This document shows, piece by piece, positions 52,601-63,674 of a stretch of DNA of 64,000 nt. How positions within the stretch are numbered: the stretch's first letter is position 1; each line of letters starts with the position of its first letter. Made by a program: the position numbers and the translations under genes. The stretch is from Nereocystis luetkeana (lineage: Eukaryota; Sar; Phaeophyceae; Laminariales; Laminariaceae): contig JARUPZ010000025.1 of assembly GCA_031213475.1 (NCBI GenBank), forward strand, positions 62,001 to 126,000, given 5' to 3'. The notes below the pieces were generated by a model that saw nothing but the letters and a program-made list of their open reading frames with translations, did no database searches and was not told the DNA's origin.

Positions 52601-55405
52601 AAACTACGCAGTACAACTGGAAGCATCTGATGTGCATCTTTGTACGGGTATGGCATGATCTACGACAAAAATGAACTATTAGTACGTACTTGGTGCGGGT
52701 GTACTGCTGTCTGCTGCATATCTGCACTACCAGTACTACCTGCACCACCAGCAAGATAGAAAGCCACAGGGCCACGCATATCCGGCAGTCATACCTCAGT
52801 GTCCACGAGCACCGCCTGAGCAGTCTTGTTGCTGAGAGCGAGCCTCTTGGGCGGAGCAGTCGATGCCGCCTTCCCGGGCTCCACCTTCCTCGTCGCCATC
52901 TTCCCCTGCACTTGTCCGAGACCCGGGGCTTGTCCGTGCGCAGCCTCTAGCAGGAAGCAGAAGAAGCAGCAGCAGCACTAGATCTAATGGACGGCCAAGT
53001 CAACCTGTTCTGCCTCGCAAAAGATGCTCGACGGTTTGGTCTGACCCGAAGGCCTTGCTTGATACCGGCTGCTGTCAAATACAACTTGTATTTCACAGCT
53101 TGGAAAGATTGTCGCGCGACAACGCCGAAACAACACCAGCTCTGGTGTGTTCGCCTCGAGATAAAAGAGAGCGAGAGTAGGGCGCACGGCGGATACTAAG
53201 CGCCGAGGCGTCACAGCACGGTCGGGCTTGCGAGTGCTGCCGAAGTCCGCGTGGCAACCTTCCAGATGGACATGTATTTGGCTCGGCAAAGGGAGAGAGA
53301 AGGGTCTTATGTGGATTTTGAAATGGCTCTTTCGCTGCTTCCTCTCGTGCTCTTGCCACGAGAGCACACCAACACCGGCACGAGCGCCGCCTCAGTCGAC
53401 CAAATAAGCAGGCAGGGATCCGGCAGCGTGGACCCGAAGTATCGTCCGGAAATCTGTTCAGGATTTTATCCTTCAATCCTTTCTCCCCTCGCTTCCCCGG
53501 TTGTAATTCGATTTCCCGCCTGGCAAGAGAAGGAGCAAGCAGGGAGTTCATATGCGCCTACGAAGGGAAGTTTCAGGGGGATATTTATGATTGTTTTAGG
53601 TTCAATCCCGGGTGAAAACGATGCAAAAATAACACAAAATCCTGTTCGGCGTACCTTGAGTGGAGAGGAGCAGGTGTGGAAGAAGGAGGGAACTAGAGGG
53701 GGAAACCCGATATGGATACGGATTGAACCCTCCCGGACCAGCCTCTACGGTGGCCTGATCCTACAGGCCTTATTCCTGGAGCTTAATTTCGCTGCACTTC
53801 GTGACACCGAAAAAACTTTTTTTTTTGTTGCTCTTGATTGTTTTCACGCCTACCATCATCCGTGTTCCTCGTGGATTGGTTCTCTCCTCTTAACTCTCAC
53901 ACTGCTGCGATCCAGACTCTCGGCAGCAACAGCCCAGCCCACGCGGCTTCCCTGGGGGGGGTGGTACCGTGAGAGAGAGAAAGAGCAAGAGAGAGAACGG
54001 AACACATAGAGCTTGCACCTTCGACGTTCATCTTCAGACGCGTGCTGGAGGGCGAACCGCGCGGCTTGTTCGCTCTAAACTTCGGGGTTAATTGCGCCTG
54101 ACACAAGGCAGCAGCAGCGACACCAGTACCAGCACCTTCGGGGAGGGGTGGAGGGGGGGGGGGGGGGAACCTGGGAGCCTCAGCCGTACCCTTCAATGGG
54201 AAATCAGGTGCGTTGCATAGTGCCCGGTCCTTGTCTATTGGTGTGAGATGACCCGGCCCTCGTAGGGCTCGAGCTTGTTCGCGAGCGACCGAGTGGCCGA
54301 GAGCAAGTATGTAGCGTTTGGCGGAGGCTGGATTTCTGCTACTACTATTAAGAGATAGCCTGTCTCGGGTGTTGCACGTGCGGGTGCCGCTGCAGACAGC
54401 CGCAACAGCACGTGTGTGCTCGCACAGCCGCAGCAGCGGTTTTGCTGTCTATGACACAGCGACGCATCAACAGTTTGCACGAGTATACATTCTCCTGTTG
54501 TACCTGTGCGCCCAGGTACACAGCAGCAGCAGTTCGTACCTGTATAAACTGGTACCAGGGATACACGCATGTGTGGCATAGAGATGAGCAATGAAATTGG
54601 AGTAGGAACTCAACCGCCACTGCTGCTGTCTTGGCCAGAGGGGGCAACGTCCTTCTCAGGAGGAAAAAAACGTGCTGGTCCAAGCGGCAGCAGTGTACCA
54701 GTACCCGGTACTATTAATAGCGGTGTATCGTACCTGGCACGACGCACGTGCCGGAAAAGCCATTCGGGCAGCTTGACAATTGGTACTGCTGCTATAGTCA
54801 CCCGTACGTAATGATCATATCTTGCTTCAATCATACTTTGCTTTCGCTTTTGATTTGCCAGGTAAAGGACCCCTGTGTGCTTGCGCTTTTTACGAGTACA
54901 TACCTGGTACTCATTAGCCAGAATACACGCACTGATGCAGACAGCACTCAGGCATGCTCCCAGTATACTTCGTGCACCAAGCATACTCGGGAGTTTCGAG
55001 AGTATTTTCGTACTGCGAGTGCTTGGAGTATTGCAGCACCGGTAAGATTTTGCGAGTCCCGATAGTATGAGCAGTCTGGCGCCCAACACACCAAGAGTAC
55101 AGCAGTACTGGCGGCTGGAAGTACAGCAGTACGTACTGTTTGTAATGGTATGCACTGCTGTACGTGTATTCGTAACTTTCACATAATTTGTACCTGGGCA
55201 ATTCTGAAAACCTACTTCGTAAAACGCGCGATCGAATTATCACACTACTCGTAGGCTTTCAGAAATGAAGAGTTTTGAGTAATTTTTCAGTCTCACAAGT
55301 TCACAGCTTCGTTTTTTTCTTGTTTTTCGCTTTTCTTCTTTTATTGTGAAAAAAGCACAACCACACAGCCGTCGACATAATAAGCCAAGTATTTCCTACC
55401 AGGTA
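52601..55405. other. No convincing gene; ORF of 252 codons at 53251-54009 not supported
   Basis: Both strands of 52860-53550 have long ORFs, which indicates GC-driven openness rather than coding, and no motif was recognised. 52945-52980 and 54520-54545 have GCA microsatellite stretches. 54150-54165 is a G-run. P-like sequence lies at 54940-55060. Confidence 0.35.
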
Positions 55406-55406
55406 T

Positions 55407-55492
55407 TTTATAGGCGGTTCGATTTCGAGCTTCAGATTTGTATTTTTCGATCTCGAAAATGAATGCCCCTGCTTGTGCAGCCCGAATATGCT
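55407..55492 (+). repeat. Family M partial left end
   Basis: First about 85 bp of family M (GGCGGTTCGATTTCGAGCTT), directly before the complete copy M2. Confidence 0.75.
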
Positions 55493-55944
55493 TAGGCTGT
55501 TTCTTATGCGGTTCGATTTCGAGCTTCAGATTTGTATTTTTCGATCTCAAAAACGAATGACCCTGCTTATGCAGTCGAAATATGAATATGCAAAATCTGA
55601 CCGGATTTTTTTCGATTGGAGAATCCGATGGCCCAAGTCGTCGGATTTTGGCCCAAAATCCGACGACCTGGGTCATCAGATTTTCAAATCGAAAAATGGC
55701 ATGCTCTCTAAATTCGAGATGTTATCCATGACAGCAAACAGCAGCAGAATGCTCGATGAGTTGGAAGGTGACACAGCTGTATAGCGGCGTCGCTTCGCGC
55801 CCGACGCCCGGGCGGCGGGCGGCGCGACCCTCCGTGGCCAGACGTCAGTCGCCTGGCGCGGGCTCGGGCCTAGAGACCAAGAGAAGCGCACTCGGCACGC
55901 ACCTCTCCGTGGATACGTACGAGTACTTATACGTACACTGCTGT

Positions 55945-55988
<44 letters not shown>

Positions 55989-56306
55989 CAGTCACAACAT
56001 GAAGCCCAAAATACCAAGACACGTGGCTCTAGCGCACTCGCCACGTCTCTTCGCCGCCAGACCAGAGATGGTCAGCCTTGGCTCGGACGCTTGGGTCCTA
56101 CGCGCAGTGCAGCGCACCCAGCGCGTCTCTTCGCGGCGCCAAACCACAAAAACAGCAGTTGGTCTCGGCGTTTGCTCAAATCTCTACACACACAATAAAT
56201 CTGATTTTTCCGCATAGGAAGGCTGTTTCGATTTGCCAACTTGACATCTGAAAATGCGATCGGGCCAAAATCTGAAGCTCGAAAATCAAACCGCATAGGA
56301 AACGGC
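55493..56306 (+). mobile_element. Family M element, copy M2
   Basis: About 810 bp from AGGCTGTTTCTTATGCGG to AACCGCATAGGAAACGG. It contains a hairpin around GATGGCCCAAGTCGTCGGAT (55629-55679), a CAG microsatellite (about 55949-55988) and the tRNA-like-sounding GCACTCGGCACG and GCCAGACCAGAG motifs. No transposase. Confidence 0.8.
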
Positions 56307-56335
56307 GTTTATGACCGGATTTTTTTCGATTCGAG

Positions 56336-57176
56336 GCTGTTTCCTATGCGGTTCGATTTCGAGGTTCAGATTTGTATGTTTCGATCCCTAAAATGAAAGC
56401 TTATTTTATGCACTCCGAATCTGCAATATCCGACCGGATTTTTTCGATTGGAGAAACCGATGGCCCAAGTCATCAGATGATGGCCCAAAATCCGACGACT
56501 TGGGCCATCAGACTGTCATATCGAAAAATGGCATGGTCTCTAAATTCAATATGTTGACTTGGGCCATCAGATTTTCAGATCGAAAAAAGGCACGGTCTCT
56601 ATATTCAACATATTTATCCACGAGAGCAAGCAGCAGCAGCAGCAGCAGAACGTTCGATGAGTTGGATGGTTACACAGCTGTATAGCGACGTTGCCTCGCG
56701 CCCGAGGCGCAGTCGGCGGGCGGCGCGTCTCTCCGTGGCCAGACCGCTGTCGGCTGGCGCGGGCTCGGGCCTAGACACCAAGAGAATCGCACTGGTCGCG
56801 TACCTCTCCGTGGATGCGTACTCGTAGACTACAGCAGCATCAGCAGTCAATCACATTGTGTCAAAATACAAAATACAGGTTGACTCTAGCGCACCCGGCA
56901 CGTCTCTTCGCCGCCAGACCAGAGGCCGTCAGCGTGGGCTCGGACGCTTGGGTCCTACGCTCTGCTCAGTGCAGCGCACTCGGCGCGCCTCTTCGCGGCG
57001 CCAGACCACAACGATAGCAGTTTGTCTCGGCGTTTGCTGGAATATCAGCACGCATCATAAATCCGTCTTGTTCGCCTACCTGTACGAAGACTGTTTCGGT
57101 TTGCAAACCTCACAGTTGAAATTGCGATCGGGTTAACATTCAGAGCTCAAAATCTGAAGCGGATAGGAAACAGCCT
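56336..57176 (+). mobile_element. Family M element, copy M3
   Basis: About 840 bp, ends GGCTGTTTCCTATGCGG and GCGGATAGGAAACAGCC. Hairpin at 56458-56514. Shorter CAG tract at 56627-56648. Tandem with M2, separated by about 30 bp. Confidence 0.8.
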
Positions 57177-58107
57177 AAGGGCCGCGGTCCTAACGAGGAA
57201 CAAAAAAAGCAAAAAAACACGAAATAAACGAACAGACTTTTGCGTGCACAAAACAACAGGTTGAGTCCTACCGAGAAAAAAAAAACGAAAAAAAATCCGA
57301 AAAATAAACAAGACGCCGAGCGATTTTTTATGCGGTCCAATTTTCCTGAAGGACTCAACCGCCACAGCACGTGATTCCCGGCGATAGACACAACAACGAC
57401 GACGGATAGACACAACTCGCACACGCGAGGCACCCTCCACAGCAGGCGGTTATCGTGGTCCAACCCGCTCCCTCCAGAGTGCTCTAGAAGTTGTGTGTCG
57501 GCCATCGCTGTTCGATGGCAGACGTTTGAATGTTGAGTGGCACTCATATAGAAAGTACACCGCCACAGCCACTTCCTGATCCCCCGGTTTCTTGAGGGCA
57601 CACCTTGGTCATTGCCTACCCATATCGTATGCTGGCGCAGTTAGCAAACAAGCCGCGTGGCAGCCACGTGCAATGCGACGCGCATCGTGCGCTGGCCAAC
57701 CGGTCATCCCAACGCTTCGAGCTCCTCCTGTGTTCCTCTGGGCCCCTGTGTAACCTACCATGGTACAGCAGTATTCTTCGTTTATTTCACACCCTTTTCG
57801 CAAACATCAAGTGCTCTGGGACTTGAAAAAAAAACGAAATGTGAAAACGGAGGCATCGAGATCTCTAATTTTATTTTTCTTAACTTGACCAATAACGCTC
57901 ACGTGCTCTTTGGTTCTGCTCTTCGTTTTTGTGTCTCGTTTTTTTTCGTTTTTTTTTTCGTTTCGGTCGGACCCACCCTGCTAAGGGTTTATTTCCGGAT
58001 CGCCCGCAATGCAATGAAAACAAAGACACGGCCAATCTTGGCGTAGCAAGCGACTCCCCGGGATGTACGAGTGTAATCCAGGGTCAAAAATAGGCAAATC
58101 TAACAGA
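57177..58107. other. No gene seen
   Basis: Short unsupported ORFs with T/A-runs. Confidence 0.35.
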
Positions 58108-58200
58108 TTAACCCTTTTAGAACTGCAGTCCCGCTTTGGGGACAAAGCACTCAAATTTTAAGTAGTTTGTCCCCAAAACGGGACTGCGGTTCTAAAGGAA
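58108..58200. mobile_element. Family A foldback MITE, copy A14
   Basis: TTAA at left, arms AACTGCAGTCCCGCTTTGGG and CCCCAAAACGGGACTGCGGT; the right border is decayed. A tandem TACCTGGTACCTGGTA follows at 58216-58231. Confidence 0.88.
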
Positions 58201-58294
58201 TATCGAATTAACCTGTACCTGGTACCTGGTATGCCGAAACTATTGATTTCTTGATGGGATATTAATAGTAACACGCCGGTGTCATATCTGTATA

Positions 58295-58345
58295 TTACGG
58301 GGGACCATGTTGAATAGGACCTACGGTTAATACAAAAAACAACAT
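58295..58345. mobile_element. Family B left-end fragment B9
   Basis: TTACGGGGGACCATGTTGAA through AATAGGACC; the right arm is absent. Confidence 0.75.
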
Positions 58346-58894
58346 TTTATGTGAATATCCGAAATGGCAATTTCCAAGAACGAATTCTGCATTAGCAGGA
58401 AACCACCTTTTAGACACGATGATATAAATATATTCAAGGACAAATATAGTGATACCCTAAACCCGTATATAGGACCATCATCCAAGATTTTTGGTGTAGT
58501 TTTTTTTTTTTTTATGGCGATGATCGCTTTTCCGTTTTGTCGACTTTCCCTTACTCCGAAATATCATGTCTAGAATGTGGTTTCATGATACTGCAGGATT
58601 TGATTATCTTGGAAAATGGCCACTTTGGATCTTTGCCGGCAACGCTTTTTTAAGGATACCGCAAAAACGGAAACAAAGTTTAAGTGAACATCGATAACGC
58701 GAATGTGCCTTTTTACTCAGGGCGTGGTTGGAAATAAACGGCGTGCGAAATGTTGTCGCGGTTCTATCAATTACACAGCAATTGTCAGATCCTAAAGACG
58801 ACATTCCATTCTCAAATGAAAACCCCTGTAGTTTCGGGAGGAAGCGGTATAAAATCAAATGCTGTACAAACAAAACCTGCATGGGTGCTCCCTG
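58346..58894. other. No gene seen
   Basis: No domain, repeat or RNA recognised. Confidence 0.35.
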
Positions 58895-59310
58895 TATACC
58901 TCATACTCCGAGTAACTGGGATTTGGGAGTATTTAGTAATGCGAGTAGTCGCAGTATTAAGCAACCCGCAATACCCTTTTGAGCTCGCAGTACTGATGAC
59001 GGATACACTGTCAGTACGGGCAGTCTCTGCAACACAAAACGACCAAATGCTGCGTCGGGGCATCATCCGCTAGTATCACCCCCCGAAATACTTGAGGTAT
59101 GGACACTATCCACAGAACACCCCGAGATGCCTCGGAGACTCGCTGTTACAGCTGCAGCAGTCAGCAGCAGTACTTGTATCGATCGTAGTTGATACTGGTT
59201 CGTTGCAGCATCTTCGGTTTTAATGCTGTTTGGGATGGGTAAGCACTCGCGGTATGAGCGTATCGAACCCTGAAACATTCCCGGTACTCGCAGTACCTTC
59301 AGTGTGCTTG
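58895..59310. repeat. Family P copy
   Basis: CATACTCCGAGTAACTGGGA, GCGAGTAGTCGCAGTATTAA and GTACTCGCAGTACC motifs, as at 52290-52600. Confidence 0.55.
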
Positions 59311-59670
59311 GTACTACGTATGTACAGCAGTACTGCTGTACAGGCACTCTGTTGATGATGGACACTGAGCACGAACGGAGATGAACACCGCAGCGCCTGG
59401 TGCACTACTGCCGCACTGTTGTAGTCGAGATTCGCTGACACAGCAGAGATATGGTATGCACGTACGTCGTAGCTGTTCGCTGGTTTCTCATTGTTGACTT
59501 GCTTATTGGCGTACAGGCAAGTATTCTATTAAATAGCCTTCGACACGAGATTGCACGAGGAGCTCTCAGGCAATCTACCGCAGTACGTGTACGTACAGAC
59601 TGTAGTCAGTTAGTTAGTCAGTGCAGAGTGGGTACCCCCCTGACAGACCCATTGACTGACAGTCAGTGGG

Positions 59671-59760
59671 GCACCTTTAGTACCGCAGTCCCGTTTTGGG
59701 GACAAACCCCTGAATTTCCAAGTAGTTCGTCTCCAAAACGGGACTGCGGCACTAAAAGGG
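59671..59760. mobile_element. Family A foldback MITE, copy A15
   Basis: Arms TACCGCAGTCCCGTTTTGGG and AACGGGACTGCGGCACTAAA. Just upstream lies a short TGACTGACAGTCAGTG palindrome. Confidence 0.88.
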
Positions 59761-59837
59761 ACAAGACCACCTCATGACATCGACAGTTACGTGGTCTCAT
59801 CCTTTCCTACTCCAAAAAATATACCAGGTATCGTGTT

Positions 59838-60082
59838 AGGGTCGATCTTAACCCCTTTAGAACCGCAGTCCCGTTTTGGGGACAAAACTACTTGAAATTT
59901 GACTGGTTTGTCCCCAGAACGGGACTGCGGTTCTAAAAGGGTTAACGAGGAGTGTTTTTCAGTTTTTTCCAGTATTTTCCCGAAATTTCGTTTTGTTCCC
60001 TGAGGAAAATACGGAGGAATACCGGAATTTCGATAAAATACTGAAAAAAAACTAAAAGGCAGTCTTCGTTAAGATCGACCCT
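59838..60082. mobile_element. Foldback element T, host of MITE A16
   Basis: Arms begin AGGGTCGATCTTAA at left (59838) and TTAAGATCGACCCT at right (60069-60082), continuing with CAGTATTTT and CGAAATTTCG against CGAAATTCC and AAAATACTG. About 145 bp without the insertion. One copy only in this window. Confidence 0.8.
59848..59945. mobile_element. Family A foldback MITE, copy A16, nested with TTAA duplication
   Basis: Complete element between two TTAA. The opposite arm of host element T preserves the empty site GATCTTAACGA in inverse, proving target TTAA was duplicated on insertion. Confidence 0.95.
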
Positions 60083-60619
60083 TGATCCCAAGTAGTTTTT
60101 TTTTCGCGACGAGCCATTGGTAATTACTAATTACCTGGTCTCATCTCCCCAAAAGTCTCGAACCTGAAGGTACACCATTGTTGTATACCACTCTGTCCGA
60201 AAATATAATACCGCTTGGATTGAATATTAATACAAATGCGCTCCTTACATTTCGGGGGAGAGTGGTGGGTAGAGGAAAAAAACAAGCGCGACTCAGTCGA
60301 GGTCCCAGGTCCCAGGAAGGTACTCGTACTGGCAGTCGGTTCCTGGTACAAACACTGCTGCATTAGTACTGATGCTCCCAGCAGTGAGGACTGAAGCGAG
60401 AAGCCGCCCGAGGAGGGGAAATGATGGAGGTAGTGCGAGTAATGGAGGTAGTGCGAGTACTGGCACTATTTCAGGCTCGATCCTCTCATCCTCTCTTGCT
60501 GCAAGTATGCTACCAGGTGTATACGAGTACCGATATTATTTCAGTGGGTATTTCTCGATATAAGGCAGGAATGGGACAAGGCGCAGCTGAACCTGCCTTT
60601 TTGCTTTATCCTTTTTTGA

Positions 60620-60702
60620 ACAGCAGTTCCGTCTTTGGGGATATTTCACTCGAATTCTAGCTAGTTTGTCCCCCAAACGGGACTGCAGGACTCAAAGGGT
60701 CC
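60620..60702. mobile_element. Family A foldback MITE, copy A17, diverged
   Basis: Arms AGCAGTTCCGTCTTTGGGGA and GTCCCCCAAACGGGACTGCA. Flanks decayed. Confidence 0.78.
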
Positions 60703-61041
60703 AGGCCACATACGCGTCAACTCGAGATAACGCCGGAACCGGCCTGAAAGCGGGAGAAATCTCTTGGACACCATGTTTAGTTCAAAATCGGGACAAGCTG
60801 ATTGGGCCTGCCTTATCTCTATATTTTTTTTCGGCTTATCAATGACCGCCGGGTTGCGGGGTGGGTACCCACGACTGCTGTATCCTGAACTGCAGCACAT
60901 AAACATGAACTGTGCTGGAACGGGCAGTATCCGGTGCGACACGCGTTCTACTGCTGTTAATAAATGCCGCAGCTGTATCGGCGAGTTACTATTGTCACTC
61001 CTGTGAAACAGTGTACCGTATACATTGTACCTGATAGACGC

Positions 61042-61256
61042 TAATTCGGGGGACCGCAGTAAATAGGACCTACGGTATACACAAAAACTATATACCTGGT
61101 ACCTGGTATTTACCTATTCTATTGACAATATTTGGTTCTATTTACTATGTTTTTTTTTTTTTTTTTTTTTTATCCTCCGGCGGATTGGTAAAAATAAAGC
61201 TTAAGCTCACCACACTTCCACGTTCGTGAAATTTACTATGGCCCCCTGTAATAGCG
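61042..61256. mobile_element. Family B foldback MITE, copy B10, with two insertions
   Basis: Left AATTCGGGGGACC, right GGCCCCCTGTAA. At 61093-61108 it has a tandem TACCTGGTACCTGGTA relative to other copies. At 61150-61230 a poly(A)-tailed sequence interrupts the right arm with duplicated ATTTACTATG. Confidence 0.9.
61150..61230 (-). mobile_element. Poly(A)-tailed retro-insertion with 10-bp target duplication
   Basis: Read on the minus strand: 59 bp (TTCACGAACG at its start, CCGCCGGAGGAT at its end) followed by a 22-base A tail. ATTTACTATG is present on both sides (61140-61149, 61231-61240). This is the hallmark of target-primed reverse transcription by LINE machinery, here moving a 5'-truncated transcript or SINE. 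A related block (ACCAACCGGCCGGAGGATAA) is at 26177. Confidence 0.85.
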
Positions 61257-61359
61257 GTAACACACCCCCTGGGGAGATTTTTACAGACGGTTTTCTCTCG
61301 CAACAGGTTTAGCACACACAAACGAAAGTGGTGGCTCGGGGTAAGCTCTCGTCGAAAGC
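61257..61359. repeat. Family K piece, left of D6
   Basis: AACACACCCCCTGGGGAGAT and GACGGTTTTCTC match one K terminus. Confidence 0.65.
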
Positions 61360-61641
61360 TTTTCACACCTCGCAACAGATGATCTATTCCGACAGCTCAT
61401 GGTTTAGATCATCCAAGGAAGATCTCTCCCCGATCTTTGTATGATTTACGGTAGCCCCCGTTGGTGGATGGGACCCGTGTAATCTGCACGATCTACAGTA
61501 GTACGTGCGTGTTTCCTGGGTCGGATCTGCCATATAAAGCATATCCTGCGCAAGCTATCACAACGGCAGGGGAGGAACTAGATCATCTAGACCATGATCT
61601 ATCTGTAGATGATCTGTCGATGATCCGTCCGAGCTCTGAAA
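61360..61641. mobile_element. Family D foldback element, copy D6
   Basis: TTTTCACACCTCGCAACAGA to GATCCGTCCGAGCTCTGAAA with inner GTTTCCTGGGTCGGATC and CACAACGGCAGGGGAGGAAC. Lies between two family K termini. Confidence 0.82.
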
Positions 61642-61750
61642 TATTCCCGTAAGCGCATCGCTCGGCGTTTGCGCTGTCCCCGTTGTCGAACCAACCCGCT
61701 TGGAAACTCGTCCGAGGGGGTGTGTTACCTTTTATCACCCGTGTGATACT
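61642..61750 (-). mobile_element. Family K terminus, inverse
   Basis: Inverse of the K left arm: GCGCATCGCTCGGCGTTTGC, CCCCGTTGTCGA, GTCCGAGGGGGTGTGTTACC and ATCACCCGTGTGATAC. With 61257-61359 it may be one K copy interrupted by D6. Confidence 0.7.
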
Positions 61751-61930
61751 GCTACTGTTGCTGCACGTACGGCACTCTTTGTTGTTTAGACGAGTTTAGC
61801 ATGCAGCTGCAGTACAAAGCCCCTATTTTATACCAGTACGTATATGCGATATAAGACCAGTGGAACACAGCTGTAGTACGAAGTAGCAGGCACGTGAGAA
61901 AACGAGCACGGAATAAGCTACCACCAGGTA

Positions 61931-62174
61931 TTACAGGGAACCATAGTAAATAGGACCGATGGTACACATAAAATCCTATATATTTACCTGTTTTTACTAT
62001 TACGGGGGACCATATTTACCTATTTTTACTAATATGGGGGACCATATTAAATAGGACCTATGGTACACACAAACACCTATATATTTCGCTATTTTTACCA
62101 ACAATATTTGGTCCTATTTACTATGGTCCCCCGTAATAGCAATAGTGGGTCCTATTTACTATGGTGCCCCGCAG
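61931..62174. mobile_element. Family B, three nested copies
   Basis: Outer copy: TTACAGGGAACCATAG at left and ACTATGGTGCCCCGCAGTA at right. A second, internally deleted copy starts at TTACGGGGGACC (62000) and a third starts near 62033 and ends GGTCCCCCGTAA at 62137. The outer element resumes at GCAATAGTGGGTCC after the TA. Confidence 0.85.
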
Positions 62175-62425
62175 TAGTGGGAGAAAGGTGATACAATTTG
62201 AAATTTCGGGAGTAATACGAAACTCTCGTGCACCTGGACGCGGTTATTTCGAAAAATCGTGCGGGGTTTGGGTTGGCCAATCGTCTCCGCATCCTACACC
62301 TGGGGATGTTTTCCTACTGCTGTAGGGGAGATTTCGTCTCGCTGTTGTTTTGGAGTTCGTTTTGAGTTTTTCACCACGTGGGTCATGGCACTCTGTCCGA
62401 GCATGCAAAACCCTTTCGAGTACTA

Positions 62426-62530
62426 TTACGGGGGACCATAGTTAATAGGACCTGTGGTATACATAAAAACCTATATATTTAACAATTTCTACTAACAATA
62501 TTTGGTCCTATTAACTATGGTCCCCCGTAA
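62426..62530. mobile_element. Family B foldback MITE, copy B12
   Basis: Near-consensus with TA on both sides. Confidence 0.94.
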
Positions 62531-63189
62531 TAGTAATAATACGGGTACCACCACGGTCTTACACACACTTGCGGACGGGTTGCTACTGCTGCTTACCGTT
62601 CCGCCCGGAAATGTAGGGGGGGTTCGGATATTTATACGATTTACGCTCATGAATATCAAAGCACTCTTCATCGACGGACAAAAAACACACGTCCTGCCAC
62701 CTGCAAGTACGAGGCTCGTGCACACTGCTTCACGCGAGCGCCAGGGCTCGAGCCCACGGAGACGAAGCTGCTTCCGCGGGTGCTGTAGTCTGGCGCTGAT
62801 GTTGTCGTGGTCTGGCTGTACGCACGCGCTCGAAACCTGTGCCTCTGGCCTCTGGGCTGATGATTGTACGTACAGTGGAGGGACTCAGCAGCCTGCGCCG
62901 GGCCTGGCTCTCTACCCTTTCACGGAGACAGAGGACAGGCTGCGAGAAATATGACTACGCACGTGTTACAGGGGATACACACCGCCACGTCAGGATGGTG
63001 TTGGGCCGCCCTCCCCTGCGTCGGTTGTCTGAGCGTCGGAGGTGCACCAGCGGCCTCTCTCTCTGTCTCGCACTCGCTCGCCACCTCTCGGCACGCCTCG
63101 ACAAGCCGCGCGATCGTGGCGGCCGCCGCGGCCAAGCACCAACATTTGTCCCAGCACCATTCCTACCAAACTCGTGTTCTACCGGTCCT
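62531..63189. other. No gene seen
   Basis: GC-rich 62700-63160 has open frames on both strands but no recognisable domain. GAGCGCCAGGGCTCGAGCCC resembles motifs of family M. Confidence 0.35.
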
Positions 63190-63316
63190 ATAACGGGGGG
63201 CCATAGTATATGGGACCAAATATTATTATTAATATTAACAGTAAAAATAGCGAAATATATACCTGGCGAGTTTTTTTGTGTGTGCCGTAGGTCCTATTTG
63301 ATATGGTCCCCCGTAA
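63190..63316. mobile_element. Family B foldback MITE, copy B13
   Basis: Ends TAACGGGGGGCCATAG and ATATGGTCCCCCGTAA with TA borders. Contains the extended TTATTAATATTAACAG centre shared with B3 and a TACCTGGCG that may be a decayed micro-insertion. Confidence 0.88.
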
Positions 63317-63674
63317 TAGTTGGCCGATTTTTCCCGTATATAGAGCACTCTATTGGTCGAAGGTTTTCCGATGCAGAAAAAAACCCGATTAAAATGTCTC
63401 ACGTACTGGTGCTGTGCCAGGTAGTCAACGAATATATAATGACGGTTAATGTCGATTACTTATCGTGATTTTTATCAGCAACCGTAACGAAGGCTCTGGT
63501 TTTGCGGGGTTTTTCGAGCGTCAGCGATTTTGTAATTTTCACGGCCCCTAAGAATACTCATCGAGATGGCTGGAACTGTTTTTTTCCTGATTACATTGTT
63601 TTTTTCCTTCGCGGCGCAACCTCTCCAACGCAAAACCCCAAAAAACAATTCCGGGCCGTGCTGCGGAACATAAC

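Noticed and set aside
53251..54009. ORF of 252 codons
   Set aside because: No recognisable domain, overlapping open frames on both strands, unremarkable start; long only through GC content.
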